Origin: Planctomycetota bacterium
GTDB taxonomy: Bacteria > Planctomycetota > UBA8742 > UBA2392
Assembly: GCA_020638675.1 (NCBI GenBank)
Contig: JACKID010000003.1
Location: 1-64,000, forward strand
Reading direction: 5' to 3'
Length of the DNA stretch: 64,000 bases
The position numbers and the translations under genes are program-made. The notes below the pieces were generated by a model. It saw only the letters and a list, made by a program, of their open reading frames with translations, was not told where the DNA came from and did not search any database. This document shows, piece by piece, positions 15,575 through 24,343 of this stretch (within the stretch, counting starts at the first letter, position 1; each line of letters starts with the position of its first letter).

Positions 15575-16116
15575 TAGCGGCCGAGGTCTTTTCGGGTGAA
15601 GAGGGCTTCGAACTCGTAGCCGGCTTCTTTCAGCTTTTCGGTTGCGCCTGACTGCCGATCCACGAGGCAGAGGATCTTGACGATCTTGGGGCTGTACTGG
15701 GTCTTCATGCCCTCGATGGCTTTCAGTGCGCTGCCGCCTGACGTCACCACGTCCTCGATCAGCACTACACGCTCGCCGTCGGCCAGCTCCGGGCCCTCGA
15801 CCCACTTCTGCATGCCGTGGGCCTTGGCTTCCTTGCGGATGAGAAAGCCTTTCAAATGCGCGCCGTCGGCCGCGGCCGCCATCAGGATGCCGCCGACAAT
15901 CGGGTCCGCGCCCATGGTGGGCCCGCCGACGGCCGTGACGTCCCAGCCCTTGATGCGCTCCCACATCAGTTGCGCGGTGAGGTACAGCCCGCGCGAATCG
16001 AGCGAGGTCTGCCGCCCGTCGATGTAGAAGTCGGACTTCGCGCCGCTGGCCAGGGTCACGGTGCCCTCAGCCACGGTGCTCTTCACCAGTTTCATCAGCT
16101 CGTCGCGATTGCTCAT
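15574..16116 (-). CDS. pyrE: Orotate phosphoribosyltransferase
   Basis: A 180-residue cytosolic enzyme that joins orotate to PRPP to make orotidine 5'-phosphate in UMP synthesis. The PRPP-binding motif VVLIEDVVTSGGSAL is intact, as is the KSDFYIDGRQTSL start region typical of the family. Its start overlaps the end of the upstream membrane-protein gene by 50 bp, making it the last gene of a minus-strand operon with ribF. A nearly identical 3' half copy lies at 14356-14647. Its 3' side is the border of the insertion island. Confidence 0.95.
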   Translation of the reverse strand: MSNRDELMKLVKSTVAEGTVTLASGAKSDFYIDGRQTSLDSRGLYLTAQLMWERIKGWDVTAVGGPTMGADPIVGGILMAAAADGAHLKGFLIRKEAKAHGMQKWVEGPELADGERVVLIEDVVTSGGSALKAIEGMKTQYSPKIVKILCLVDRQSGATEKLKEAGYEFEALFTRKDLGR

Positions 16117-16684
16117 CGTCGTCTTCCTTCCGGATCAGTTTCAGCGCCGCAACACCGGTTATGCCCCCGATTACCATCGTCGCAACGGTTGCGCCACCGA
16201 TCGCCCCGACTCTCAGGGAAGCCTCGTCCGTTCCATCGACAGCGACCGCCATGCCCACACCCAGGATCGCGTAGCCCGCCCCCCAGCCAACGGTCATCGC
16301 AATCGGCCACGCCACAGCCCGACGCAACCGCCCGTGCAGCGCAGCGATCTGGAAGATGCCCATCAGCAGCCCGATGGCAAAGCCGGAGTGGATTACCGGC
16401 GGCAGTTCACTCCATCCAGCCAGGTCCACCGGCGGCGTGAACATCGAGGTCTGCACGGCCACGATGCCTGCCATCATCGTCACGAACGTAAAGCCCGCCA
16501 GGCGCGCCTTGCCCCTCAACGCCAGCCCTTGCAGCAGGCCCAGCAGCCCGAACACAAGCGCCGCGCGAACCGGCGGCCAGAACATGCCGAATTCGGCGAC
16601 TTCGCCGGACAGCAGGTTGTCCAGCAGCAGCGCGCCCGCGATGGCGGCCGTCCAGCGCACGACGAACAGGCGATCGGGATTCAT
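16067..16684 (-). CDS. Polytopic membrane protein of unknown function
   Basis: A 205-residue protein with about five or six membrane helices (clusters at residues 8-25, 40-58, 65-82, 98-115, 125-150 and 160-180) and an acidic, charged tail (RKEDDDEQSRRADETGEE). No family is recognised. The tail overlaps the beginning of pyrE, suggesting translational coupling. It follows ribF in the same direction. Confidence 0.75.
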   Translation of the reverse strand: MNPDRLFVVRWTAAIAGALLLDNLLSGEVAEFGMFWPPVRAALVFGLLGLLQGLALRGKARLAGFTFVTMMAGIVAVQTSMFTPPVDLAGWSELPPVIHSGFAIGLLMGIFQIAALHGRLRRAVAWPIAMTVGWGAGYAILGVGMAVAVDGTDEASLRVGAIGGATVATMVIGGITGVAALKLIRKEDDDEQSRRADETGEEHRG

Positions 16685-16703
16685 GCTCGGGCATAGTGCC
16701 AGA

Positions 16704-16747
16704 CCATCGGCTTGAAGCCGATGGGACTCATGCGCTGGAAGCGCATG
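16704..16747. repeat. Pair of short GAA-loop palindromes
   Basis: Two adjacent hairpins (16704-16724 and 16729-16747), both with a GAA-containing centre, lie between the ribF stop and the next gene start. They match the style of the other intergenic palindrome pairs in this window. Confidence 0.6.
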
Positions 16748-16750
16748 CCA

Positions 16751-17716
16751 CTACTCGTACTCTTCGGCTTCGGCGCGGAGGCGGATGTCTGCGACGTCGG
16801 CCTTGAGCTGGTCCTTGAGTGCGTCAATGCCGCTGAACTTGCGCTCGCTGCGGACGTGGAACAGGAACTCGACCTCGATCTCCTGCCCGTACAGGTCGCC
16901 CTCGAAATCCAGCACGTGGACTTCCAGCAGTGGCTCGCGGCGCTCCGGGTCCACGGTTGGGCGCGTGCCGATGTTGGCCGCGCCGAGGTGCCACGCGCCG
17001 TCGATCTTCACCCGCGCGCCGTACACGCCCTGCGGCGGGAACGCCAGCCCCCTTAATGCAATATTCGCCGTCGGGAAACCGATCGTGCGCCCGCGCCTGT
17101 CGCCGGGAATCACCTTGCCGACGAGACTGTACGCGCGCCCGAGCATCTTGCGCGCCCACAGGAAATCGCCGTTGGCGATGTGCTTGCGGATCGCGCTGCT
17201 GGACATGGCCTCGCCGCTGACCTCGACGCGCTCGCCCTCGCGCACCTCGATGTCCATGCCCTTGCCGATCTCGCGCAGCACGGCGAACGTGCCCTCGCCG
17301 TCCTTGCCGATGCGGTTGTTGAAGCCGACCAGCATGGCGCGCGTGCCGACGGCTTCCTTGATGCACTGCTGCATGAACTGCGGCGCCGTGAGCTGTCTCA
17401 AATTTTCGTCAAAGTCGAGCATCACGATGGCGTCCACGCCGGCCTTGCTGATCAGGCGGGCCTTGTGCTCGGCCGTGTTCAGCGACGGGATCTCGATGTT
17501 CAGCATGTACTCGCGCGGGTGGCGGCGGAAGGTGACGACGACGGCGGGTGCGTGCTCGCGGCGGGCCCATTCGACCAGCTCGGCCAGCAGGTACTGGTGC
17601 CCGAGGTGCACGCCGTCGAAGCTGCCGACGCTGACCACCGGGCGCGCCTCGACCAGCTTCGCCGCGTCGCGGTGGAACTCTTCGAAGCTGCCGTAGACGT
17701 GGGCTCGATGGGGCAA
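16751..17716 (-). CDS. ribF: Bifunctional riboflavin kinase/FAD synthetase
   Basis: A 321-residue cytosolic enzyme that phosphorylates riboflavin to FMN and then adenylates it to FAD. The N-terminal FAD synthetase half has VVSVGSFDGVHLGHQ (nucleotidyl-transferase HxGH motif) and ends with GEAMSSSAIRKHIANGD. The C-terminal kinase half has RTIGFPTANI and GVYGARVKID. The frame opens with TTG at 17716, two bases from the stop of the preceding lipoprotein gene. The length is normal for RibF. Confidence 0.95.
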   Translation of the reverse strand: MPHRAHVYGSFEEFHRDAAKLVEARPVVSVGSFDGVHLGHQYLLAELVEWARREHAPAVVVTFRRHPREYMLNIEIPSLNTAEHKARLISKAGVDAIVMLDFDENLRQLTAPQFMQQCIKEAVGTRAMLVGFNNRIGKDGEGTFAVLREIGKGMDIEVREGERVEVSGEAMSSSAIRKHIANGDFLWARKMLGRAYSLVGKVIPGDRRGRTIGFPTANIALRGLAFPPQGVYGARVKIDGAWHLGAANIGTRPTVDPERREPLLEVHVLDFEGDLYGQEIEVEFLFHVRSERKFSGIDALKDQLKADVADIRLRAEAEEYE

Positions 17717-17718
17717 GG

Positions 17719-18402
17719 CTACCGTGGCTTGTGGATCTTGTTGACGTCGCCCGCGCCGTAGTCGGCGTTGCCGCGTGGCAGTGCGCCGGCGATGGCCTGC
17801 ATCAGCACGGCCTGGCAGTCGTTGAACATCTTGGCGCGGTCCTTGTCGGACTCGTGCTCGTTTTCGCGGCGCGCGAAGTAGCTGGTGTTCACTTTGCCGT
17901 CCTTGATGATCTCGACGGCGATCATGCGCGTAGTGGTGCGCTCGCGGTCGGCGCGCTCGATCGGGTCATCGGCGAAAATGTTGACGCTGGAGCCGGTCTT
18001 GAAGAAGCCGAGCTCTTTGAAGATCCGCAGCAGGTCGTACATGTCGGTGTTGCGCAGGAAGCGCTCCTCGGGCGGGATGTCCTGGTCCGCGACGCCCATG
18101 TAGAAGGTGTGGCTCTTGTTCACCAGCACGTGGTGCTGCTCGTCCTGCTCAACCATCGGGCCGCTGGCGCGCTCGCCGTCTTCGGTCTTGCGGAAAGCGC
18201 CCTTCACCATGGCGCGCTTGACGTAGTAGTAGACGCGCACGTCGCCGGTGACTTCGTAGGCCTCGCGCTCTTTCTGGTCTTCGGCCGCGTTGGGGTCGAT
18301 GTTGTCCGTTCCGTCAGTGCCGCCGCCGCCGGAAGTCGTACCGGTCGACGCACAGCCGCACAGGCAGGCAAACATGAGTGTGAGAAGAATGGCGTAACGC
18401 AT
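17719..18402 (-). CDS. Predicted lipoprotein of unknown function
   Basis: A 227-residue protein. The signal peptide ends in a lipobox (CLCGCAS), followed by a Gly/Thr/Ser-rich linker and a soluble domain with VRVYYYVKRAMVKGAF and a repeated charged helical region. No family is recognised. It is followed almost without a gap by ribF and preceded by the TIM-barrel gene, so it is part of one minus-strand operon. Confidence 0.75.
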   Translation of the reverse strand: MRYAILLTLMFACLCGCASTGTTSGGGGTDGTDNIDPNAAEDQKEREAYEVTGDVRVYYYVKRAMVKGAFRKTEDGERASGPMVEQDEQHHVLVNKSHTFYMGVADQDIPPEERFLRNTDMYDLLRIFKELGFFKTGSSVNIFADDPIERADRERTTTRMIAVEIIKDGKVNTSYFARRENEHESDKDRAKMFNDCQAVLMQAIAGALPRGNADYGAGDVNKIHKPR

Positions 18403-18435
18403 GCTCAGCGCCCAAGGGGTAGGTCGGGGTGTCGG

Positions 18436-19335
18436 CTAGAAGATGCCGACTTTGGCCAGGTACTCATTGCCGAAACGCAGCTTCGTACCCTTGTCGTCGT
18501 TGACCACCATAACGCGTACGGTGCCCTGCGCCAACTCCGGGGCAAGCTGCTCGAAGTCGATTTCGCCGAGCCCGGGGGCCTGCTCGCCGTGGCCGCCGAG
18601 CATGTCTTCAAGGTAGACGCCCTTAAGCTGAGGCCCGAAGCGATGAATCCAGTCGCGGGAATCCGCGCCGCCGAGCTTGTGCAGGATCGCCACGTTGCTG
18701 GTGCAGTGCCAGTAGCCGACGTTCGGCAGGTCGTCGAACACGTGCTGCATGCGCTCCGGCTGCAGCAGCCCGAACGGGCTTTCCGGCGGCAGCAGGCAGA
18801 TCGGCAGCGGCGACAGCGCCTTGGCGATCGCGTGCAGCCCGCGGCAGAAGGCCTCGAGCTGTTGCTCGGCCAGCGCCTGGTCGACGTTGACGATTTCGGC
18901 CAGCCGCTCGTTGCGGGTCTCTTCGCATTCGTCGCAGTCGAGCAGCTCATCGAGCTGCAACTGCCGCTCGTTCAAGCCAGTGGTGTGAACGTAGCCGCCC
19001 TCGAGCACGAGGAAGCCCGGGCGGGTGGGCGCGAGCTGGTTGGCGGTCTCGACGATCATCTCGGCGCTGCGCTGGGAGATCTTCTGGTCGCGGGCGCATA
19101 CCTTGCTGTAGCCGGGCTTGCGGGTGACGAACGCCGCCTGGCGTTCTTCCTTCAGGCGCAGCGCAGTGACGCCGACGCTGTTTTCCTTGAGGGCCGTCAC
19201 GATGCGCCCGAGCGGCGCCTGCGGGTTGGAGATGCAGAGGTCGAACTTGTCGAAGCCAAGCTCCTGCCCCATGCGCACGCGCTTGAGCAGTGCGTCGAGC
19301 CCGCCGCCATCGAGCCTGACCGTGATTGCTTTCAT
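18436..19335 (-). CDS. Divergent sugar-isomerase-like TIM-barrel protein
   Basis: A 299-residue protein starting at MKAITVRLD. The pattern of beta strands (KAITVRLDGGGLDALLKRV, FDKFDLCI, GVTALRLK, GFLVLEGGY) and a late VGYWHCTSNVAIL segment fits the xylose-isomerase/AP-endonuclease 2 superfamily barrel. The His and Glu metal ligands typical of the family are only partly seen, so the reaction is unknown. It is the first gene of the operon leading to ribF and pyrE. Confidence 0.6.
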   Translation of the reverse strand: MKAITVRLDGGGLDALLKRVRMGQELGFDKFDLCISNPQAPLGRIVTALKENSVGVTALRLKEERQAAFVTRKPGYSKVCARDQKISQRSAEMIVETANQLAPTRPGFLVLEGGYVHTTGLNERQLQLDELLDCDECEETRNERLAEIVNVDQALAEQQLEAFCRGLHAIAKALSPLPICLLPPESPFGLLQPERMQHVFDDLPNVGYWHCTSNVAILHKLGGADSRDWIHRFGPQLKGVYLEDMLGGHGEQAPGLGEIDFEQLAPELAQGTVRVMVVNDDKGTKLRFGNEYLAKVGIF

Positions 19336-19459
19336 GGGGTCAAGGCTAGCACCGGCAGGGGGGCGGTCAATGACAACCGGCGCGCAAAGCCCTTGGTATG
19401 GCGGTTTTGAACGACCCGCCAGTTGCACGACCGGACGGCGAAGCTACCCTCGCCCGCGC

Positions 19460-19534
19460 TGGCCCATGGTGTAATTGGTAACACAGCGGTTTTTGGTACC
19501 GTTATTCGGGGTTCGAGTCCCTGTGGGCCAACCA
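19460..19534 (+). tRNA. tRNA-Gln (TTG anticodon)
   Basis: A complete 75-nt tRNA. Acceptor strand TGGCCCA (19460-19466) pairs with TGGGCCA (19524-19530). The D-arm contains AATTGGTAA. The anticodon loop TTTTGGT gives anticodon TTG, the T-arm CGGGG/CCCTG closes loop TTCGAGT, and the discriminator A plus an encoded CCA end at 19534. A strong hairpin follows. Confidence 0.95.
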
Positions 19535-19542
19535 TTCGACTC

Positions 19543-19574
19543 GCGGGGCAATCAACTGGCGTTGATTGCCCCGC
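19543..19574 (+). terminator. Perfect hairpin after tRNA-Gln
   Basis: A 14-bp perfect stem (19543-19556 with 19561-19574, GCGGGGCAATCAAC arm) closes a TGGC loop. It sits 9 bp beyond the CCA end. This parallels the long hairpin directly after the tRNA-Arg fragment at 4042-4079. Confidence 0.75.
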
Positions 19575-19606
19575 TTCGCTCATGGCAGGCCCCCCACAAT
19601 CCTGCC
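19571..19606 (+). repeat. Left direct repeat flanking the GIY-YIG gene
   Basis: The 36-bp segment begins CCGCTTCGCT, continues with CATGGCAGG, a run of C and ACAATCCTGCC. The same sequence recurs at 19981-20038 on the other side of the GIY-YIG gene, there split by a 23-bp palindrome. Confidence 0.75.
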
Positions 19607-19657
19607 AAAATGGAAGCGTCCCGCGAGTCGAATGCCCTGAGCGAGCGCAGCGAGTCG

Positions 19658-19975
19658 ATGGGCCGAACCTGCCGGCCGCCGAGCGAGGTGCTTTTGCCGT
19701 TCCACACATACATCCTCAGGTGTTCCGATGGTTCTTTCTACGTCGGCCATTGTGGCGACCTGAAAGACCGACTGGCGGAGCACAGTCGAGGAGAGGGCGC
19801 AAAACACACCCGGGATCGGTTGCCCGTCGAGCTGGTGTACTCGGAACAATTCGAGACCCAGGCCGACGCGATAAACCGGGAACGCCAGCTCAAACGCTGG
19901 AGCAGAGCCAAGAAAGAAGCCCTCATCAGCGGCGACCTTGCCGCGCTCAAGCGCGCTGCCAAACGAAGAAACTGA
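19658..19975 (+). CDS. GIY-YIG endonuclease domain protein (YhbQ-like)
   Basis: About 105 residues. The domain HTYILRCSDGSFYVGHC supplies the GIY-YIG core as YIL...YVG, followed by the conserved Arg in DRLAEHSRG and the Glu in AINRERQLKRW. Stand-alone proteins of this family are small DNA nucleases of uncertain role. The start is uncertain: upstream codons come from a repeated GAGCGAGCGCAGCGAGTC sequence, so a GTG near 19687 is an alternative. The gene sits right after tRNA-Gln between 36-bp direct repeats, suggesting a mobile or recently gained unit. Confidence 0.82.
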   Translation: MGRTCRPPSEVLLPFHTYILRCSDGSFYVGHCGDLKDRLAEHSRGEGAKHTRDRLPVELVYSEQFETQADAINRERQLKRWSRAKKEALISGDLAALKRAAKRRN

Positions 19976-19980
19976 AACGC

Positions 19981-20038
19981 CCGCTTCGCTCCTTTCGACA
20001 GGCTCAAGGCAGGCATGGCAGCCCCCCCACAATCCTGC
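19981..20038 (+). repeat. Right direct repeat flanking the GIY-YIG gene, with inserted palindrome
   Basis: This is the second copy of the CCGCTTCGCT...CATGGCAG...ACAATCCTGCC repeat. Between its first 10 bp and the rest lies a 23-bp stretch containing CCTTTCGACAGGCTCAAGG, an imperfect palindrome whose near twin is found inside the tssBC gene at 57101-57119. Confidence 0.75.
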
Positions 20039-20168
20039 CGCCAAGGGCGCGGACGGCGAGTCGACGGGCTTTCGCCACTTTGTTCAGGCGATCACCAACC
20101 CTCGCGAATGCGGTCAACGAATGCTGCCCGGCCGGGCGGCATCCATGCATCGGCCGCTCGGCTTCCTC

Positions 20169-20174
20169 TATAAT
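20169..20174 (+). promoter_or_regulatory. Perfect -10 hexamer before the large envelope protein gene
   Basis: TATAAT occurs 38-43 bp upstream of the ATG at 20212, in an otherwise GC-rich region. No clear -35 hexamer lies 16-18 bp further upstream, so the promoter is plausible rather than certain. Confidence 0.4.
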
Positions 20175-20211
20175 GCAGCCGCGTCCCCGCACACCCCTTT
20201 CAGGGCGGAAC

Positions 20212-23200
20212 ATGAGCCAGACCCGGGTGATCACTTCGTTGCTTGTGCTCGTCTGCGCGACCGCGTTTGCGGTGTGGTACTTCCTCGACCTTAGCGGCAC
20301 CCAGGTGCATGCCCCGGCGCTGGCGGACTCTGCGGCCAACCTCGACGGGTCTCAGCCGCTGGAAGGCAAGCCCGTCGGCAACGAGACTCTCAAGGTACCC
20401 GTCGACGGCTTCAAGCACACCGACACAACCGACCCGGACGCAACCCCGACAAAGACAGAGTACTCAGTAACGGAGCTGGGGCCCGATGACTGGCTGCTGC
20501 GCGGCACCATCACATTCTCGCCCGAGATTCCACTGGATAGCGCGCGCATGTTCGCCGGGAACGACAGATTCTTCAGCGTGTTCTTCCAGGACGACGCCGA
20601 GGAAGATGGGGCCTTTGAGATCTCACCCGAGGCAAAGCCCGACGGACGGTTCGAATACGTCATCGAGCGCGACGAACTCGAGTTCGTCGTCGACGATGAC
20701 AAGCTTCGGCCGGGCCGCTGGCAGATCGTGTTCGACAGGTCGGGCGAAGTTCTGACGCTCGCGGACGTGGGCGACGACGTGACCCTCGAGCAGATCACCG
20801 GCCTGGTTTCTCCAACGGTAACCGGCCACGTGATCGACTTCGGCAGCATCACGCTCGGGCACGGGCAGGTGTTTGGAGACTCATGGGTCGTCGTGGGGCG
20901 CATCAAGCACGCCTCCGGCAAGCCGATCAGCCTGTGCAGCTCACCGGTGCTGGCCATCGAGAACCGCGACGAAGATGTGAACGAGGAATACTTGGCCACG
21001 GACGAAGACGGACGCTTCGCCATCGTGCTCACGTCGGACAGCGTCCCCGATAACCCGCAGGCCTGGAAGGCGACACTCTGTGCCAGCGACGATGACTCCT
21101 ATCTGCTCAGCGAAGGCCGCAGAGTTAAGACCAGCGTCCCTCTCGAACGCCCGGCCGTGCGGGGCCGAACGGTCGACTACGGCGAGATCTCGGTCAACGG
21201 TGCGATCATAGAGATCGAGGCGCACATGCCCGGCATTGAGCCGGTCCTGACACCGGCGGGCAAGCTGGCCCGCTCGATCTGGAACGACTATGTCGGCGCG
21301 ACGGCGTCAATCTACATTGGCGACTCACTTACCAGCCGCTCGACCGACTTGTACCCAAGCCCTTCGCGGACCGTGCTCTGGCTGCCGGAGGGCAGGTACT
21401 CTTACGACGCGCGGGTCGATGAGCCTACCTTCTGGTCCGGCTGCGAAGGCATCCTGAACGCAATCGACGGCCAGGTCACAAAGCTCACGTTGACTTTCCA
21501 GAAGTTCGAGATCATCCCGGTCGTGTTCGAGACGGAAGGTGATCTGCCCCAGTGGGTTACTGCATACTGGTACATAGGTGAAGGCGAGAAGGTACTCGCC
21601 AACGGCAGCTATGACGGCATCCCGAAGATCAACATCCCGGTTGCACCGGGCGCCACAACCTTCGTAAACATTCACGCCCGCGGCTTTGAAGAGGTTGACG
21701 CGGAGGCCACGGACTCCGTTGAGCGGCTTGTCGTTACGCTCACACCCAGAGTGACCGCCGTCGCGAACCTGATCGTCAACGCGCCGGCATTGCCCGAGGG
21801 CTATACGGATTGGCCGATTCCACGGCTGATCAGCGTCACGCGAAAGGACGACGGCATCAGCATCTTCTACGATTGGCCGGAACCGGAAGGCGACAACAAG
21901 GTCCGGCAGCAGGGTGGTCCGACACAGGCCGAAGTGCCCGTGCCTGCGGCCGGGATCTATCAGGTATCCGTCGTTGGTGGCTCAAAATACGGCTACCCCG
22001 GCGGCGTGCTGTCAGGGCCTGTCGAGGTCACCATCGCGGATGGCGAAACCGCGACGGTCACCCTTCCGCCAATCGCGCCGCCGCCCTGGAAAGTCCCCGC
22101 CAGCGCGTTCACTTCCAACGTGACGTGTGCCGGCAACTCGATTTCGATCACGGCATCCGTGTTCACCGGCCAGGAAAGCAAGGAATGGACTACCCTGACG
22201 ACGGGGCAGGACATTTCCATGGACGCCCCGCCAGTGGCGCTCCCGGACGGCGATGAGCGACGCGAATTCAGTGTTCAGCCACCCACGAAGGACGGGGTTC
22301 GCGCAACAGTGACACTCGACCTCGAGTGCCGGCTTGAAGTGCGCGCGACGCGCCGGGGTGAGGCGGTTCGCGGCTTCTCCATAACGGCGAATGGTACAAG
22401 CGGCGCGTCCCGCCAGACCACTACTGTGGTCGCCTCCGACAAGGATGGCGTCGTGCAGGCATGGATGCCGCCCGGCACTATCTGGGTGAACTGCAACATC
22501 GGCGGCAGCGTTGCGGGCAAGGCCGTCGAGATCACGCGCGGGGGCGTCGCGCGTCTGGACTTCGAATTCGATTCTGTCCGTGTCGAGTTCCAGATGGCCG
22601 AGATCCCCGACGAGTCCTACGACGCCAACACCGACATTCCGCCCGCCTGGCGTGTCTACCGCATCACCGAATCGGGACGGACTGAGGTCGAGAGCCTGTG
22701 GGGACCAACAGCCATGCTGCTGAGTCCCGCACGCTATGTCGTTGTGGCCTGCTACGGAGAGCCCGTACAGACCATTGAGATGGACCTGTCCGACGGCAAA
22801 GACCGCGTGATCACACTGCCGGAACTGCCCAGCATTCAGTTCGTGCCAGTGCGCCTGAAGTTCGACGTCAGCGTCCTCGGTGCAGATTGGAGCGATGCCG
22901 ACATCCAGTTCGCCACGACCGACCAGCTGACGACTCCGCTGGAAGACATGTACTTCAGCTGGATGGGCTCCCGCGCCATGCCCGACGGGCTTGAGCTGAT
23001 CGACGTGCCCCTGGGCGCGGACCTGGTGCTGACCGGCACGGCCTACCACTCGGGGACCGACAAGACATGGGTAATGAAACCACTTCGCATCCACGTGAAG
23101 GGTGAAGGCGAAAGCTACGCATGCACATGGGTACAGGGCGTGGAGCGCGGCGAGACATGGTGGGAGCACGACTTCTTTTCGGCCTCGAGCGTGAACGGCA

Positions 23201-23400
23201 TGTTCATCCCGGTGGCAAGCCTTGAAGCCCTGCCGCCCGGGCGCATGGAAATCGTCGCGCTCGATTCGACGGGCAAGATCGTCGTGCGTGAGTGGATCAC
23301 CGTACCTGACACCGCAGGCGAAGACGGATTCGAAGTTCCCGATGGCCTGCGCGCCGCCATGATCACCGCCGGCTTGTGGCAGGCCGACGATCCGGAGTAG
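20212..23400 (+). CDS. Large membrane-anchored extracytoplasmic protein of unknown function
   Basis: A 1062-residue protein. The ATG at 20212 follows CAGGGCGG and opens onto a signal anchor (residues 7-25, ITSLLVLVCATAFAVWYFL), then a long beta-rich, acidic region with several carboxypeptidase-regulatory-like or Ig-like modules (for example GVLSGPVEVTIADGETATVTLP near residue 600). No catalytic motif or family is recognised. It is probably an envelope or surface structural protein. It has no C-terminal sorting signal, unlike the FG-GAP and CAP proteins. Confidence 0.75.
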   Translation: MSQTRVITSLLVLVCATAFAVWYFLDLSGTQVHAPALADSAANLDGSQPLEGKPVGNETLKVPVDGFKHTDTTDPDATPTKTEYSVTELGPDDWLLRGTITFSPEIPLDSARMFAGNDRFFSVFFQDDAEEDGAFEISPEAKPDGRFEYVIERDELEFVVDDDKLRPGRWQIVFDRSGEVLTLADVGDDVTLEQITGLVSPTVTGHVIDFGSITLGHGQVFGDSWVVVGRIKHASGKPISLCSSPVLAIENRDEDVNEEYLATDEDGRFAIVLTSDSVPDNPQAWKATLCASDDDSYLLSEGRRVKTSVPLERPAVRGRTVDYGEISVNGAIIEIEAHMPGIEPVLTPAGKLARSIWNDYVGATASIYIGDSLTSRSTDLYPSPSRTVLWLPEGRYSYDARVDEPTFWSGCEGILNAIDGQVTKLTLTFQKFEIIPVVFETEGDLPQWVTAYWYIGEGEKVLANGSYDGIPKINIPVAPGATTFVNIHARGFEEVDAEATDSVERLVVTLTPRVTAVANLIVNAPALPEGYTDWPIPRLISVTRKDDGISIFYDWPEPEGDNKVRQQGGPTQAEVPVPAAGIYQVSVVGGSKYGYPGGVLSGPVEVTIADGETATVTLPPIAPPPWKVPASAFTSNVTCAGNSISITASVFTGQESKEWTTLTTGQDISMDAPPVALPDGDERREFSVQPPTKDGVRATVTLDLECRLEVRATRRGEAVRGFSITANGTSGASRQTTTVVASDKDGVVQAWMPPGTIWVNCNIGGSVAGKAVEITRGGVARLDFEFDSVRVEFQMAEIPDESYDANTDIPPAWRVYRITESGRTEVESLWGPTAMLLSPARYVVVACYGEPVQTIEMDLSDGKDRVITLPELPSIQFVPVRLKFDVSVLGADWSDADIQFATTDQLTTPLEDMYFSWMGSRAMPDGLELIDVPLGADLVLTGTAYHSGTDKTWVMKPLRIHVKGEGESYACTWVQGVERGETWWEHDFFSASSVNGMFIPVASLEALPPGRMEIVALDSTGKIVVREWITVPDTAGEDGFEVPDGLRAAMITAGLWQADDPE

Positions 23401-23453
23401 CGCTCAGGGCGCGATTTCTGCATAAGGTGCGCAAACACCGCACAGGAGCCGCC

Positions 23454-24287
23454 ATGGCCGTTTCACTCAAGCTCGACAAGGACGCCTACAACCTCGGTGA
23501 CACCATCAAGGCCACCGTCACTGTCACGAATGAGGGCGCCGTGCCCGGGCAGTACCCGAAGCCCGAGCTGTGCCTGCCCAGCGTCAGCCTGCACGTCACC
23601 CGCAACCCCGCCGCCCCGACGCCCGAGAGCTACATCGTGCGCATCACCGGCGGCAGCGGCGAAGTCACGCTCAAGCCCGGCGAGAGCGTCAGCGGCGTGA
23701 TCGAGCTGCCGGCCGTGGACCCGCACGGACAGCTGATCGAGGCGTACTATCACCCGCGCGGCAACATCCACCCGTACTTCGAAGGCACGGAGATGGAGGT
23801 CAGCAACCGCGTGCCGGTGAAGGTACACAGCGGCGGCAAGAAGCTGTACGCCGTCGTCACGACCGAGCTCGGCCCGATCAAGATGGAGTTTTTCGCGGAC
23901 CGCGCGATGAACCACGTGGCCAGTTTCGTCAGCCTCGCGCGCAAGGGCTACTTCAACGGGATTGTCTACCACCGCGTAGTGCCGGACTTCGTGATCCAGG
24001 GCGGCGACCCGACCGGCACCGGCAGCGGCGGCCCCGGCTACAAGCTGCCCGCCGAGTTCAACGAGATCGCGCACGTACCCGGCGTACTCAGCATGGCGCG
24101 GACGTCAGACCCGCACAGCGCCGGCAGCCAGTACTTCGTCTGCACGGCCGACTGCCCGAACCTCGACAACCAGTACACGGTGTTCGGACAGGTGGTCGAA
24201 GGCCTCGAGCACGTGATGGCCATCGGCGAAAGCGACCGCAACGCCGGCAAGTACCACATGAAGAAGGTCGACATAGTCATCGAATAG
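23454..24287 (+). CDS. Cyclophilin-type peptidyl-prolyl isomerase with N-terminal beta domain
   Basis: A 277-residue protein catalysing cis-trans isomerisation of Xaa-Pro bonds. Residues 1-125 form a beta-sandwich-like domain (LDKDAYNLGDTIKATVTVTN). Residues 130-277 are the cyclophilin domain with FVIQGGDPTGTGSGGPGY and GVLSMARTSDPHSAGSQYF, the catalytic and core motifs. No signal peptide is seen, so it is probably cytosolic. The fused N-terminal domain is unusual; simple bacterial cyclophilins are about 165 residues. Confidence 0.92.
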   Translation: MAVSLKLDKDAYNLGDTIKATVTVTNEGAVPGQYPKPELCLPSVSLHVTRNPAAPTPESYIVRITGGSGEVTLKPGESVSGVIELPAVDPHGQLIEAYYHPRGNIHPYFEGTEMEVSNRVPVKVHSGGKKLYAVVTTELGPIKMEFFADRAMNHVASFVSLARKGYFNGIVYHRVVPDFVIQGGDPTGTGSGGPGYKLPAEFNEIAHVPGVLSMARTSDPHSAGSQYFVCTADCPNLDNQYTVFGQVVEGLEHVMAIGESDRNAGKYHMKKVDIVIE

Positions 24288-24292
24288 AGCCC

Positions 24293-24330
24293 CGGCTGAA
24301 AAGCCGGGGACGCGTGGCCGAAGGACACGC
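24293..24330. repeat. Pair of short palindromes
   Basis: CCCCGGCTGAAAAGCCGGGG and a weaker CGCGTG...CACGCG hairpin lie between the cyclophilin stop and the next gene, both with GAA-type centres. Confidence 0.5.
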
Positions 24331-24343
24331 GAACGGCAAACCC

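Noticed and set aside
19423..20211. N-terminal extension of the large envelope protein running back through tRNA-Gln
   Set aside because: The open frame crosses the tRNA and repeat DNA by chance. A signal anchor with ribosome site and a -10 hexamer mark the start at 20212.
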